64,000 bases of DNA from Ustilaginoidea virens (GCF_000687475.1 NC_057317.1:4340501-4404500), one strand, 5' to 3'; positions 22,242 to 33,721 are shown, counted from the stretch's first letter. Numbers and translations: made by a program. The notes: generated by a model from the sequence alone, not told the origin.

Positions 22242-23565
22242 TGTGTGTGTGTGTTTGTGTGTTTGTGCGCAATTTCTTCCCCATTCTCAATGAACCCGTA
22301 TTGCAGGTTGGCTGAAAGATACTCGCACTAGTGAAAAGGCGCGAATCCCCGCCTGGACAGATCGCATCTTGAGAAAAGGATCAAACCTGAAACAGCTCTC
22401 GTACGACTCAGCCCCGCTCAGATTTTCCGATCACCGCCCCGTGTACGCGACTTTCGAGTGCAGGGTCAACATCGTTGACGAGGAAAAGCGCGAAAACATC
22501 AGCAAGGAGCTGTATCAGCGGCGCAAAGCGGATGTGGGAGATTTGACCGCGCATCTCGCAGAGGGCGAGGAGTCGGAAGACGAAGAGCTGATTGAATATG
22601 ACGCGATTGAACCAAGCCTGCCGCCAGCCAGCTCTGATCGGCAAAAGTGGTGGCTGCATAACCGACAGCCAGCCCGAGCGCAGGTTGCAGTGCCTACCGG
22701 ACGAGACGGCCTGCCGATGGCGTTGAATCCGCAGCGCCCTTCGAACCCATTCGGACCAAGTGAAGAGCCCGACTGGGTATCGGTGCCGAGATGCTCTCCA
22801 GGCCTCTCTAGTTTATCCAGCTCGCCTTACGAAAAGTTATCGCCTCCAAAGGCGCTCGTCGTCGGACACGGGCAGGGAACAGGGCCAAGGAAACAGCTGC
22901 CGCCGCCGCCGCCGCATGATCCGTCCAATCTGCCGGCACAGGCTGGACAACTGAAGCTGAGCCACGGGCAGAGCCGAAATGGCCAGCCTGATGTCGGCAA
23001 GACCTCCTCATTCCCAGCAGCAAGAACATCACCACCGCCACTTCCTCCGCCAAGACGACAACAAACAGCAGGTTCGAGGCCAAACGCAACGGAAGCAGAA
23101 TCGGCGTCAGCAGCATTTCCCCGCGAGGTCGACCTGCCCAGGAGGCAGACACTACCACCACGGTCAACCAGCCCGCGGGAAGCCTTGGGATCAACTCCAG
23201 CCAGGCAGCTGCCAGTGCCGCAAGTTTCACGGCGACCTGTCGGCAAAAGCGGCAAACCTCCCCCGCCGGTGGGCAAGAAACCAGCCTATCTTGCGACGAG
23301 TTTGCCGGCATTGCAGACAATCAATGGCGGCTCTGGGGCGGGCAGCTCTGCTCGCAGTCAAGAAGACTCGTCCACGTCGGCGCCTCCGCTGCCCGCGCGT
23401 TCGGCGTCTGGGGTGTCTCGAGCGAATTTCCAGGCACCGCTGGGGACGAAGGCTGTTGGCATTGCGCAGCAGCAGCAGCAGCAACAGCAGCAACAGCAGC
23501 AACAAGCGTCATCTTGCTTGGGACGCTCGTCGGGACGCTCATCAGTTGGCGGTGGCGGGTACTAA
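19321..23565 (+). CDS. Synaptojanin-like Sac1/inositol polyphosphate 5-phosphatase
   Basis: Two-domain phosphoinositide phosphatase of the synaptojanin/INP51-53 type, acting on PI(4,5)P2 and other phosphoinositides in endocytosis and actin control. Exons: 19321-19970, 20080-21905, 21965-22184, 22332-23565; total 3930 nt, 1309 aa. The Sac domain has an intact RTNCLDCLDRTN motif (CX5R Cys about residue 505, Arg 511), unlike the inactive Sac of yeast Inp51. The 5-phosphatase domain shows WTGTFNLNGRTDG, DIYVVAFQEIVEL, AGNKGAVAIRF, DAIIWLGDFNYRIGL, PAWTDRIL and FSDHRPVYATF. The C-terminal roughly 350 residues are Pro/Ser-rich with a 13-Gln run and PPLPPPR-type SH3-ligand motifs, as expected for recruitment to endocytic sites. 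Intron 1 has an unusual GTCGGG donor and a 42-A tract; intron 3 has (GT)n/(GA)n repeats. Confidence 0.94.
20015..20056 (+). repeat. 42-base poly-A tract inside intron 1 of the Sac/5-phosphatase gene
   Basis: Uninterrupted A run lying just before the branch-like CTAAC (20062-20066) and acceptor CCTAG (20075-20079). It is on the sense strand. Confidence 0.95.
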
Positions 23566-24240
23566 TAAGCGGAGCCAGAATCTACAGGGCATTGCGGACG
23601 ACCACCACCACACCATCACCACCACACCATCACCATCACATCACGGTGGTCCAGTCAGCGCCGAACCGCATCGGCCAGTTGCTGTGGTGCGGCAGTAGAC
23701 GCAGTGGCCACAAACAACAGGGTTCGAGCATGTGCAACCCAGGCCCGCCATGGCATTGCGGTCCCGTGAACCTGTGGGGGACTCGCTGGGTGACGGCGGT
23801 GAAGCCAAGCCGCCCTTTGCGCTCTGCAGATCCGTCCCAACGGGGGGGGACATAAGCCAGATAGTAACTCTGGGCGGGGGACCAAGGGGTCGGTTACAGC
23901 GCGTACAGATAACATGACCAGACGAGGCAGTGCTACCTGGGAACTGGAAGACGTGGTGTTTCTCCGGCTGCCCAGTGTGGGGGGTCAGTTGGAGGCACAG
24001 CAGCAAGCCTGTGCTGCTTGTGTTGCTGCTGTGTAATTGTCTGTAATCCCAGACGGGGAGGAGTGTCGTACAGGAGAATGTACGAGGCTCGGGACGAGTT
24101 GGGCGATGGAACGAACCGGTTGGTCAAGACGCTCTTGCAGGGATACTGCCACTCCGAACTGCTTCTCCGTACTCACCCGTCGTTTGAACGATGTGAGGCA
24201 AGGCCAGATTTGATGTTTTGATGTTTCTTGCAAAGCAATG

Positions 24241-24296
24241 ATGCACGATGCACAATGCACAATGCACGATGCACAATCCACAATCCAACATCCAAC
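24241..24296. repeat. Heptamer array (ATGCACR)n grading into ATCCAAC
   Basis: Eight tandem 7-bp units: ATGCACG/ATGCACA, then ATCCACA, then ATCCAAC. It shows stepwise divergence along the array. Confidence 0.9.
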
Positions 24297-25130
24297 GCAG
24301 TCTTGGTTGCTTGATAGCGTGACACGCACGTCCCCCTCTCTCTCTCTCTCTCTGTGCCTTTGTCTCCCCGCAAGCCCGCCCTGGCTCGCGCTCTGCACCA
24401 GACACGTCGATCTGTAGCTCGACCGCTCGACCCTCTCTCATCGGACACTTGCGCCCACTCCGCGGATGAAACGGGCTGGGCACGTAGATTTCCGAGATGC
24501 GCGAGGCGGGCGCGCCGGGCGGCCCTCGATAACAAGGGCTGGCGCTAACGTTGTCTCTCTTCCAGATCTGGGCGCTCATTGGCGCGATGCGGGGAACTGC
24601 GAGCTCCCCTCCCCGCTGGGCCAATGTAAACGTTCTGAGTCCTGAGGGCTCCACTTGAATGGAAACCCTGCGGAACGGAGCCCAGGAATCGCTGCAAGCT
24701 CGGGGTAGAAAGGGGGTTGCATCACGAGCGGGCTTGAAAGAGCAAGTCTGATGAAGCTGGGACTTTGAGCAGGATAGGGTACGGCGAGGTTAGGAGGGGT
24801 GAGGTGAGGGATGACGTCGGAAATCTGCAATCGTGGCGTGGGAGGCCAAGTACCGAGGTACTTGTGCTTTGGCAGGAGGCGAGGCAGCGTTTAGAGGCAC
24901 CTTACGGAGTACTCCGTGCATGTTTAGGTCTGGTCTGGCACCTTGAACGGGTGCACGTTGTCCACGGGATAAGGGTTCTGGCTTAGGCTGGTTCTGGTGG
25001 GGTGGGTCGGGGGGGCCTGCCTCGCACTCGGCACCAGGAGTGGCGGAGAAACCCGCCGCAAACAGCCGCACGTAGCCCCGTGACCGTGTGAGCGCCCTGG
25101 CGCGACGATCCCAAACGCAACGCTCGATAG

Positions 25131-25151
25131 GATATATAAAAGGGAGCAGGG

Positions 25152-25207
<56 letters not shown>
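25131..25207 (+). promoter_or_regulatory. TATA-like element directly upstream of a 56-base poly-A tract
   Basis: GATATATAAAAGGG at 25131-25144 is the clearest TATA match in the window; eight bases later 56 A follow. No downstream coding region is convincing, so the promoter role is uncertain. Confidence 0.35.
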
Positions 25208-25209
<2 letters not shown>

Positions 25210-25248
25210 ATCGCCAGACTCTGCGAGTGTCGGCCCGCGATGCCGTCT

Positions 25249-25297
25249 CGCAAGCCGCAAGTCGCAGGTCGCAAGTCGCAAGTCGCAGCACGCAACC
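25249..25297. repeat. Heptamer array (CGCAAGT)x7, imperfect
   Basis: Seven 7-bp units with single-base variants (CGCAAGC, CGCAGGT, CGCAGCA, CGCAACC). Confidence 0.9.
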
Positions 25298-26462
25298 GTC
25301 TGCAGCTGCCGGCCCTGCCCTCCCAGTCCTTTGTGCAACCTGGCTCGGGCTGTCTGCCACCTGGTGGTGGGCTCGGCTTCTCCACCCACGGTGACCCCAC
25401 CCAAGGTGACCCCACCCACACACGGCCCACCCAATCTCGTCGGCCCACCCCAGCCACTTTCCTGATCTCACCTCACTCAACTGCCGTGATCGTGATGGGG
25501 TTCACGTTCATCCAAGGCAAACCTGCATCATGTTGCACGTACGTCCCGACTCCGTACTACCCGAGCCGTCTCCCCCCTCCCCCCCCGGTCTGTGCTTTGC
25601 CTGCCTGGCCCTTGATGACCGACCCCTTTTCGCCTTGCAGCCCGTTGCTTCCCCAGCCCGTACCGGGTACGCCGAACGCCGCGCCCATTAGCCAGCCATT
25701 CGCCAAAACGTCGTGGCCGCCTTCGCCTTCGCCCTCGCCCTCGCCTTCGCGCTTCCCTTCCCTCCGCATGCTGCCACAGCCCAGCCCGCCCGCCATGACG
25801 GTTTAAAACCCCCGGCGACGCCCCCCCCCCCCCCCCCGCCCGCCTCCGAGGAAGGAAGTGTCTTGAAAGGCCTTGAACCCTTCTCCATGTGGTGATATTG
25901 GCGAGCAGTTCTTCGGTGCCGTCACCCGCGCCCGCAGACCAGGGTTCTCACCACCGTCGAAAAAAGAGAACGTCGCTTTGACCCCCGGGCGAATCGACCC
26001 GGCCACCCGGTCCGTCGTTATCGATTAGGCTCCGAGGCGGACGGTTCGAGATTCTCGCTCTCCTGCTCCGTCCGTAACAGCGCATGGTCTCTGGAAACCA
26101 AGAATACCGACCGACCAACCAAGCAGACGATATCCCATTATCCAGCATCAACTCATCATAAACCAGCGCCGTCTAGTCTCCGGAAAGTTCAAAAACAAGG
26201 AAAAAAGAAAAGCAAAAAAGACACCCACCGGTGGGTCGGTCCCACTGTGCCCGCCGAGCATTCCCGTCCTCGTTCGTTCCCCGTACAACCTCTGTGCCGA
26301 GGGCGAGGGCTCTAACGGCCTGCAGAAGAAACCAGGGAGGCGAAGCCAGCCTCGACGTGGCCGCTCCCCTCAAGAAAGATTAATCTGGGTGGAAGGGGGG
26401 GAAATAAAAGGGACAAACGTCACACCCAACACCATAAAACCCGGGCCGCATACCCCCAAGCC

Positions 26463-26975
26463 ATGGCCGCTGCGAAGCCCGCCACCATCTCCGCCTCGAC
26501 CCAGAACCGCATCCTCATCTGGCGCTCCGAAGTGGCATCTGCGCTCGACGACGCCGCATCATCGGCCGCCAGCTCCGCCGGCCTCAACTGCTCCCTCTCC
26601 GACACGCAGTCCTCCGCAGGCACCTCGTACCTGCAGTCCCAGGGAGCCGGCGTCGTTGGTCGCGGACGCCGCATCTGGCGTCGCATCGCCCGCCGCCTCT
26701 CAGGGGGTCGCTTCGGGGCCATGGGCCACGGCGAAATGGACCGCGAGCCGGCCCTCCGGACGGCCATGTACCGCGCGCCGCCGCCGCCGCCGCCGCCGCC
26801 GCCCCCTGTCGATGCAAGGGGAGCAATGGCCGACCACGGCCGAGTCGTAGGCTTGCGGGAGGACAGCAGCAGCGACGACAACGGCGCCCCGGGCAGGGGC
26901 TTGAAAGCGTCCCAGGAACGCTTGGAGAGGGCCGCTCGGCTGCTGGACCAACACCACCACGCTTCTCCCGTGTGA
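26463..26975 (+). CDS. Small hypothetical protein with basic RRIWRR patch
   Basis: 170-aa open frame starting in a strong context (CAAGCCATGGCC). Third positions are dominated by C/G as in the confirmed genes here. The N-terminal segment (about residues 10-32, TISASTQNRILIWRSEVASA) looks ordered. A Ser/Ala-rich linker then leads to a basic patch GRGRRIWRRIARRLSGGRFG (about 68-87). A ten-Pro run and an acidic/Ser tail with possible coiled coil (LKASQERLERAARLLDQ) follow. No domain recognised, no signal peptide or membrane helix. Isolated between two gene-poor regions. The overlapping minus frames use the same GC bias; I favour the plus strand because of the start context and codon pattern. Unknown function; it may be lineage-restricted. 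Confidence 0.55.
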   Translation: MAAAKPATISASTQNRILIWRSEVASALDDAASSAASSAGLNCSLSDTQSSAGTSYLQSQGAGVVGRGRRIWRRIARRLSGGRFGAMGHGEMDREPALRTAMYRAPPPPPPPPPPVDARGAMADHGRVVGLREDSSSDDNGAPGRGLKASQERLERAARLLDQHHHASPV

Positions 26976-28682
26976 CACGGACTCGACCTGGCCGCGCTGA
27001 GCAGACGATGAATTTGACCAGAAAGAAACTGGGAAGCATCAAAATCCACTCGAGAGATACCTCGGCCATCACCCCCCTCTTGAAACCAAGCAACAGCAAA
27101 AAAAACCTTTCTGGCGAGACTCGGCACATCTACTCTGGGCATTACCGCGACGAGAGACGTACGTAATGAAACAAGGGACATTATGACGGGACATTATGAC
27201 GGGACATTTCAAGTGCACAAGTGCATCTTTGGATAATCACACGGGGCGTTTGCTTGAATACCACGCTGCACTGCACTGCGCTGCGCTGCGCTGCACGCGT
27301 TTCCTTTGTATTGGTCGCGCCGCAAGAATCACGGCTTCGCCCGTTGCTCGATAGTTTACGGCTGTAGATCCGCCCAAACCTGATATCAAGCTTCACTGCG
27401 TCAACCGCACCGCCCTCGCGAACCCAACATTCACATCCATCCATCCATCCATCCCCCCACACCCTGTAATGCATTCCGTTAATCGCGCCCGTGCTGCCCC
27501 ATTATGCAGGACGCACGCAACGTCCAGCCAACCCAGGCGGCCCTCCGAGCTGTTCGCCGTCCCGTCATTTACGCAGGCCGGCGGGCTCCTCGATGCGCCC
27601 AATCAATGGCTTTGTACAGAAAACACTTGGACATGGCGAGGGAACATATACAATACACCAAGGGGGAATACTCGGCAGCAGGGTTCGATCGATTGCCCGC
27701 AGCCCACGCCGCCGGGTTGCGCATCGCAGGAAACCCCCAAAAAAGGAGTCTTGCCTGGTCGCCGGAAAGACCGTCCGCGTCTCTGCACACACTTCACACT
27801 TGCCCGAAAAATACCAATGTCCGGCCGTGGAGAAACGGTACGGGATGAATGGGGGTTTCTTTTATTTATTTTATTCTTCTTCTGCATACGCGCGAGGGGG
27901 AGGGAAGGGATGGGAAGGGGTTGTGTTGCTACGTGCGCCCTTGTTCCTCTTCTCCCGAGAGAGCACCGAGAAACGACCAACAGCCAGAGCTAAGCATAAC
28001 AGCATGCAGCTACTAGTAGGACAGCAACGAACGCAAGAAACAGCATTTGCATGATCCGATTCAGTGCAAGAGATGAAATCGGGCAGTCTCAGACAAGAAA
28101 CGTGGGAATGGGAGAAAAACAACAATCCCGACAAAACAAAAAATAACTCGGTGGTGGAGGGAGCCATCCGCCCGCGGTACAAGAAACCTGGCCATGACAG
28201 CTGTTGAAGGAAGGCCTCCCCTTGTCACAAGGGAGAGGTTACCAGCAACACGAGGCCCCCTTTTGATTCAACGCGGGAGAATAGAACAATGATGTACGCA
28301 ACCAAAAAAAGTCGTGACATGACAGTTTCCATTTCCCTGCCGAACAGCAAAGAGGGCCCACCGTCATCGACCCCTTCCTCCCGTTGTTTGCCGTCAAGAT
28401 GGGGGGTGGAAAAATACCAAAAAAAAAAAAAGGAGGAAAAACCAACGCATCTTTGCGCACCGGCCCTATACTGCCAGCCTGCCAGCCTGCCTGCCTGCCT
28501 GCCCCTGCCCGCCAGCCCGCCCTAAAAAACAACGATCCGGCTGCTCACACCGCAAAAGAGGATAAGTGCGGAAGCGGACCGGCCCAAACATGGCATCTCG
28601 GTACCGATATGCCGAAATGCGCATGATATCGGAACATGTTAAAAAGGAAATAAAAAAAAAAAAAGGAAAAAAGTCGGGGGGT
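26976..28682. other. Intergenic region downstream of the 14-3-3 gene
   Basis: No supportable gene. Features seen: a duplicated 13-bp unit (GGGACATTATGAC) at about 27175-27206, (CATC)n at 27436-27452, (GCCTGCCT)n-like repeats near 28480-28505, and A-runs near 28420 and 28651. The 28.2-28.68 kb part is likely 14-3-3 3' UTR. Confidence 0.55.
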
Positions 28683-30149
28683 TTAGCTGGTAGCTTCAGG
28701 GGCAGGCTCCTCGGCCTTTGTCTCCTCGGCAGGCTTCTCCGTAGAGTCGCCCTCCTCCTTCTTAGGAGCATCGACGGTGCCAGCGCCCTCAGCTTCAGCA
28801 TTGTCGGATGAGGTCCACAGCGTCAGGTTGTCGCGGAGCAGCTGCATGATAAGAGTACTGTCGCGATAGGACTCCTCGGAGAGCGAGTCGAGCTCGGCAA
28901 TGGCGTCATCAAATGCCTGCTTGGCAAGGTGACAGGCGCGGTCGGGTGAGTTCAAGATCTCGTAGTAGAAAACCGAAAAGTTCAGAGCAAGTCCCAGGCG
29001 GATAGGGTGGGTAGGAGTGAGGTCGGTCTGAGCGACGTCGGTGGCGTTCTGTAATTTTTTTAGCCTCGTCAGTTACTGGTGATCTTTCCCACTCTCGGCC
29101 AAGAAATGCTGAGAGGGACAAGGCGATGCAAAACCACTTCTTTTCATGCCATGTTCCCTTACCTTGTAAGCTTCGTGGGCGGCGGTGGCGGCACCCTTGC
29201 GCTTCTCACCAGACGCAAACTCGGCGAGGTATCGGTGGTAGTCACCCTTCCTGTTGGAGAGATGAATGTCAAAAACAAGAATCCAAGCTGGCAAGGTGGC
29301 CGCGGGGGGGGGGGGGGGGGGGGGGAATATTAGTTTGACATACATCTTGTGATAAAAGACCTTGGACTCGCCAGTGGCGGCGTTGGGAATGAGGGACTCG
29401 TCCAAGACGTTGAGAACATCCTCGCAAACCTTTTCCAGCTCGAGTTCAATCTTGGAACGATACTCCTTGATGGTGGAGACGTGCTTGTCCGAGCCCTTGG
29501 ACTCCTCCTTCTGCTCGATGGAAGAGATGATGCGCCACGAGGCACGGCGGGTGCCGACAACGTTCTTATAGGCGACGCTGAGAAGGTTACGCTCATCGAC
29601 AGTAAGCTCACCACCGAGCTTCGCGACCTCCTTCATGTAGGTTACCATCTCATCATAACGCTCAGCCTGCTCGCAGAGGCGGGCGAGGAAGGTCTTGCTA
29701 TGATTCAGGTCGACAAGGGTCAGTGATGGAAAGACGTTACATGATGCATATTGAACTGGCTGTTGATGTACAGGGAGGGACGAGGGATAATCGGAAACGA
29801 CGAACCTTTCACGCTACAGAGAAAAAAAGCCATGGTCAGCCAATGGTACATGATGCATCCAGACCAAAGTAGCGACAGAGAGGGAGGGGGGAGGGGGGAG
29901 GGGGAGGGGGGAGGGGGAGTCCTCATCACGCGTCCAGAGGGCCGACACCAAAGGCGGTCCTCTGGACTTATCAGAAATGAGAACAAGCTGGTGGGAGGCT
30001 CGACTGCAGCCAGCAGACTGCAGACGCGCCATTGCCGGGGGAGTCAACGCAATAGGCAATGCCGGCGGCAACGGCGGTGGGCAGCCGACAAGGAGATGAA
30101 AAAGGACGGGAGACGAGAGAGCGGTCAGGGAACGTACCTCGGAAACCAT
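28683..30149 (-). CDS. 14-3-3 protein, five exons including an 8-nt micro-exon
   Basis: Dimeric phosphoserine/threonine-binding adaptor that regulates cell cycle, morphogenesis and signalling. Exons on the minus strand: 30149-30138 (12 nt, MVSE), 29813-29806 (8 nt, CGTGAAAG), 29697-29344, 29250-29163, 29048-28683. The total of 828 nt gives 275 aa. Splicing yields [20 protein letters not shown], continuing [40 protein letters not shown] (phosphopeptide-groove residues), [20 protein letters not shown] and [15 protein letters not shown]. An acidic, variable C-terminal tail ([20 protein letters not shown]) follows. The first two introns are long for this genome (324 and 108 nt). The sense strand of intron 3 has a C22 tract. 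The length is normal for fungal 14-3-3. Confidence 0.96.
29304..29325. repeat. G22 homopolymer (C22 on sense strand) in 14-3-3 intron 3
   Basis: Unbroken 22-base run inside the 93-nt intron between exons 3 and 4. Confidence 0.95.
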
Positions 30150-32458
30150 TTTTGCAGACAAACAAATAGAGAAAGAAGGTGCGGACAGAGTTGACCAGAA
30201 AGGGTATAAAAAAGATGATGTGAGGGGAACGCGGGGGAGGGGGGTAAAACGGCTTGAGGGTTCTGTAGATGAGGCGTTGGGAGAGACAAGATGAGGGGGT
30301 GGGTGTTTATATTTTGATTGTGGATGCACGAGGATTCGGTAGGTTTTGTTTGAAGGGCCACCAGGCTCGTTAGTCTAGGTACCTAGTAAAAGGGGGGGGG
30401 GGGGGGGGGGGAGGCTCTTCAAAATTGCTACGACCAGGTAGGTGGAACTTGTCTTTTGGGAGGGGACCCTTCTATGCTGTCGGGGCTTTTGGGGCGGAGG
30501 GAGGTTGCGGACTGCGGACTGCGGACTCAGCAAGTACTTGACCGTACCAGACCAGACCAGGACAGACTTAACCACCAGGCCAGACACGGGACGGATTCAG
30601 AGTCTGCAGCTACACGCATCAGGAAGTACCCAGGCGGTACCTACGAGGAAAGGTGAGGTGGGCGGGTACCTTGGGTACAGTTGTTGGGCGGGTTGACAGG
30701 CGGGTTGACAGGCGGGTTGACGGTGAATGGCGGTGGTGCGCGTTTCTCAAGTCTGCACATGTGGCCAACCAGACCACGGAGTACAAGTACAGTCTACAGG
30801 TATGTATGTACTAGCGCAAGGCCGTAGCCCCGTGCTTTGGCGCGCTCAAGCAGTGACAATCTGAAAGCAAGTTGACAACAGTGAAGAGTGAGGTGAGAGC
30901 AGAGTTAACGAGTACATATGTTCCTACCTTGGGTCTGGTAATAAGGGCCTGGGCACCTCGCCTCGGTAGGTACATATGTAGGTAGGTAGGTACCTCCTAA
31001 CCTATTGATCGCTTGAGCCTCTGGCCAGGTCGCGAGTGGTGCGGTTCGGTTCGGCACCAAACTGGAATTTTGCGTGGCGGGCAAAACAAAAAGATGGGAG
31101 TGAGATTCGAATGAGCGAGCAGCGAAGAGCTTTGTCGTGGACGATGGCTTGTTCCGCGTGGCAGCACTCCAGCAACCTTACCGCAGCAACTCTTGCGGTG
31201 ACGACGTGATGATAAACCACGGTCCAATCATTATCATTGATAAGTGCTCCTCCTCCTTGGCTCACCTCAGTAACCCTGCGCAGCGCGTGCCCGGTCAGGC
31301 GCAAATTAGCCATGCTCATGGGTAACTGGTACTGGTAGTGTATGACAAGAGGTATATGTACATGTTTCCATGGCGTACGTGGTACATAGCCAGCTAGCTC
31401 TATGGCGCTCTCTGACCGTTCACCACAAAGAAAAAGCTTCACAGTTTCCAAACAAGGAGCGACCAACAGGCAACCGACCAGTAATAACAACGGGCGGGTG
31501 CCCCGCCCAAAAGTCAACTGGGGGGAGAGAGAGAGAGAGAGAGAGATAGAGAGGGAAAAAAAAAAAAAAAAAAAAAAAAAAAAGAAAGCTGAACGGAAAG
31601 GTGAGGTGGGCACACCCAACTTCCAAGTTCCCACCCACCTGGACCTTGGGACTGGCCAACAGGCGCCAGCGGGTTGGGCCACTGGGTGGAGCCGCGAGCG
31701 TAGCGGCTGGCTGGTGGACGCTTGCACGGGAAGGCCGTGAAAGCTACTCCTCGGCGTTGAGCATGCGTTTGCGTCGAAACCTTCTTTCAATGTCAGCACA
31801 CTTGCACGGCGGTCGGACCCATCGAAAACCAAACCTCCAGGAATGAATTGGCTGCCTTGCACTGATGCATAGACGTCATTAGCCGGCAGACATTTCTGTC
31901 GCCGTCTGTCCATTGATCAACGTGATGTGCACAATCATCATCAGACGGCGCAGACCCCTTCCCGTTCAGTTGTCGAATCAGAACCATGAGAGAGCCCGAG
32001 TCGAGAAAGCGTTCCGGTTCCACAGTCAGCGGCGGTCCCTGCTCCATTTTCCTTTGGCGGCTCATCTGGAAAATTAGGAGTAGTACCTCCGTAGTTACGG
32101 CCGAGAAACCCTATTTCCTCGTCTAGTTTTTCTGTCCCCGATGATGGTGGCAGATTGCTTCCCCGAAGACGCTCAGCCAATGCCCGAAAAATTCAAGCCG
32201 CCCTTACCACTTAAAGGCTGTGACAACTCTTTGACTTTTGCAGCAAGACGGATTGCAATAGGCAAAATAGTAGCTATATTATACTGCTCTCGCAGCAACG
32301 GTATTTGCAAGCTTTGTCGTTCTTATTCGGCACCGGACGCTCAAACGTAAGAATACAAGGGGAATCATCTACAAACTAAACTCTTTGAAACGCAGTTTGG
32401 GTCGCCGAGGAAAAAGACCCCATCACCACTCAACCGCCCATGCTTCATCAAACGTCAG
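30150..32458. other. Intergenic region upstream of 14-3-3
   Basis: About 2.3 kb, no supportable gene. It contains a G-run near 30391-30411, the (GCGGACT)x3 heptamer array (30507-30527), a 12-bp repeat GGCGGGTTGACA (about 30686-30722), TAGGTAGGTACC-type sequence (30375-30388, 30975-30993) and an A-run preceded by (GA)n (31528-31583). Minus-strand frames at 31002-31913 and 31793-32180 are open but without recognisable domains. Confidence 0.5.
30507..30527. repeat. Heptamer array (GCGGACT)x3
   Basis: Three exact tandem 7-bp units. Confidence 0.9.
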
Positions 32459-33721
32459 CTACAGCTCATAGAATTCCTCTTGATCAAACCGCCCTCGTCC
32501 CCAATTCGCTGGATCCCCCCCCGGCACGCATAGGCCAAGCCTCCAGAAATAATCCCGATGCGCAAAAAAGAGTTGCCAGAGTTTGAAGCGGGTGGGCAGG
32601 GATTTCGCGCCAGCGGCAACAAATTGCTGCGTGGACGTCGATGATGGGACAAAGCGGAACAGCCGCCGCACGTCTTCGAGGAGCGGTACTTGGAGTCCTG
32701 CGCTGCAACTGGGGTCGCTGTCCCCAACGCATACTCGCACGTCCTCCTCGGCAGGCTGCAGTTCTCGCTTTGAGATGTAAATCTCGCCCCCGTGAGGTCT
32801 GTAACCCCATTCCTCGAGAGGCAGCATGGGAACCGGGTCGCCGTTGTGCGTCACTCGGCGATACGACCTCTGTTCCAATCCGGACGTGCCGTCCAGATCG
32901 AAGGCCCAGTCGATGAAGCGCGAGAGCTGGTAGTTTCCCACGCGAGGTTCGCCAAATGTGGTGGCGACCACGTTATCCCAACCAAGTGATAGCTTCAGTT
33001 CCAGCGCGGCGAGACACGCGACGGCACCACCCAGGCTATGTCCCACCAGCTGTATTCGGTGCGTAGGATGCTTTGTCCTGAGGGCTTTCAACTCTGGCAA
33101 AACCGTCTTCCTGGCCGATTGCCAAGATTGCCAAAAACCCATGTGAACAGTGCAGTTGTCGCACCTGTGGTGCTTCGTGCCGGGCGAAGTTTCTTTACCA
33201 CCTGGGTGGTCCTCGTTGTCGTCACCAGGGGCAGGATACGGCATGTATTCCTGAGGGGCCATGCTCAAGTCGGCAACAGCATTGGCAATGCTGTAGGTGC
33301 CTCTAAATGCAACAACGATGGCGCCGTCCTCTGTTTCACGAGATACAGGGCGCAGTTTGTCACTGTCGCCGGCCTCCCTGTTGCCGCGGTCCAACGCGAT
33401 GTAACCGCAGCTGTCGCCGAGAAGCATTCCCGTGCTCCATGTGGTTTTCAGAACCAGACGAGGAAACTCTTTACATCTCGAAAGACAGTCAAACGGCTTA
33501 TGCACACCTGTGTTGCCAATGCAATAGGATATGTCGACCAGCCGGGCCAGACGCTCGAGGTCGGAGAAGAGCGGCGTTGACACGGTTATTGACGGGTCAG
33601 GAACAAGCCCATAGCGCGTGCTTGGCGATTCTGAATCGCTTCCGAGGGGGCTCTGAGAGTGTGCTGACTGCCAAGCGAACAGGACTTGGACGAGGAAGCT
33701 GCTCAACGAAGCGGGTTTCAT
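32459..33721 (-). CDS. Secreted class-3 (fungal) lipase
   Basis: Alpha/beta-hydrolase of the Rhizomucor-lipase type (triacylglycerol or related ester hydrolase). From the ATG at 33721 the product is 420 aa with a hydrophobic signal-like N-terminus (MKPASLSSFLVQVLFAWQSA). In-frame ATGs at 33748 and 33802 would extend it by 9 or 27 residues. The oxyanion/lid-region motif VVAFRGTYS, the nucleophile elbow GHSLGG, FGEPRVGN, the acid NGDPVPMLP and the catalytic-His region YRPHGGEIYI are all present in order, so the catalytic triad looks complete. Paired Cys (HHRCDNC, VCVG..SCSAG) suggest disulfides. Intronless. Neighbours give no pathway hint; role in nutrition or host lipid use is inference. Confidence 0.9.
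   Translation of the reverse strand: MKPASLSSFLVQVLFAWQSAHSQSPLGSDSESPSTRYGLVPDPSITVSTPLFSDLERLARLVDISYCIGNTGVHKPFDCLSRCKEFPRLVLKTTWSTGMLLGDSCGYIALDRGNREAGDSDKLRPVSRETEDGAIVVAFRGTYSIANAVADLSMAPQEYMPYPAPGDDNEDHPGGKETSPGTKHHRCDNCTVHMGFWQSWQSARKTVLPELKALRTKHPTHRIQLVGHSLGGAVACLAALELKLSLGWDNVVATTFGEPRVGNYQLSRFIDWAFDLDGTSGLEQRSYRRVTHNGDPVPMLPLEEWGYRPHGGEIYISKRELQPAEEDVRVCVGDSDPSCSAGLQVPLLEDVRRLFRFVPSSTSTQQFVAAGAKSLPTRFKLWQLFFAHRDYFWRLGLCVPGGDPANWGRGRFDQEEFYEL

Larger units (their letters stand above)
23566..26462. other. Gene-poor region with heptamer arrays and TATA/poly-A element
   Basis: Nearly 2.9 kb with no convincing gene. It contains (CCA)n-rich sequence near 23600-23645, heptamer arrays at 24241-24296 and 25249-25297, a perfect-looking TATA sequence (25131-25144) followed by A56 (25152-25207), the palindromic motif TACGGAGTACTCCGT (24903-24917) and C/G-runs around 25823-25840. 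The 188-aa frame at 25240-25806 is proline-rich low complexity. Confidence 0.55.

Noticed and set aside
25240..25806. 188-aa plus-strand frame downstream of the TATA/poly-A element
   Set aside because: Proline-rich low complexity that reads through a heptamer array; no domain or splice partner.
31002..31913. 303-aa minus-strand frame
   Set aside because: Crosses a poly-A/GA tract (giving poly-Phe) and has no recognisable domain or codon bias.
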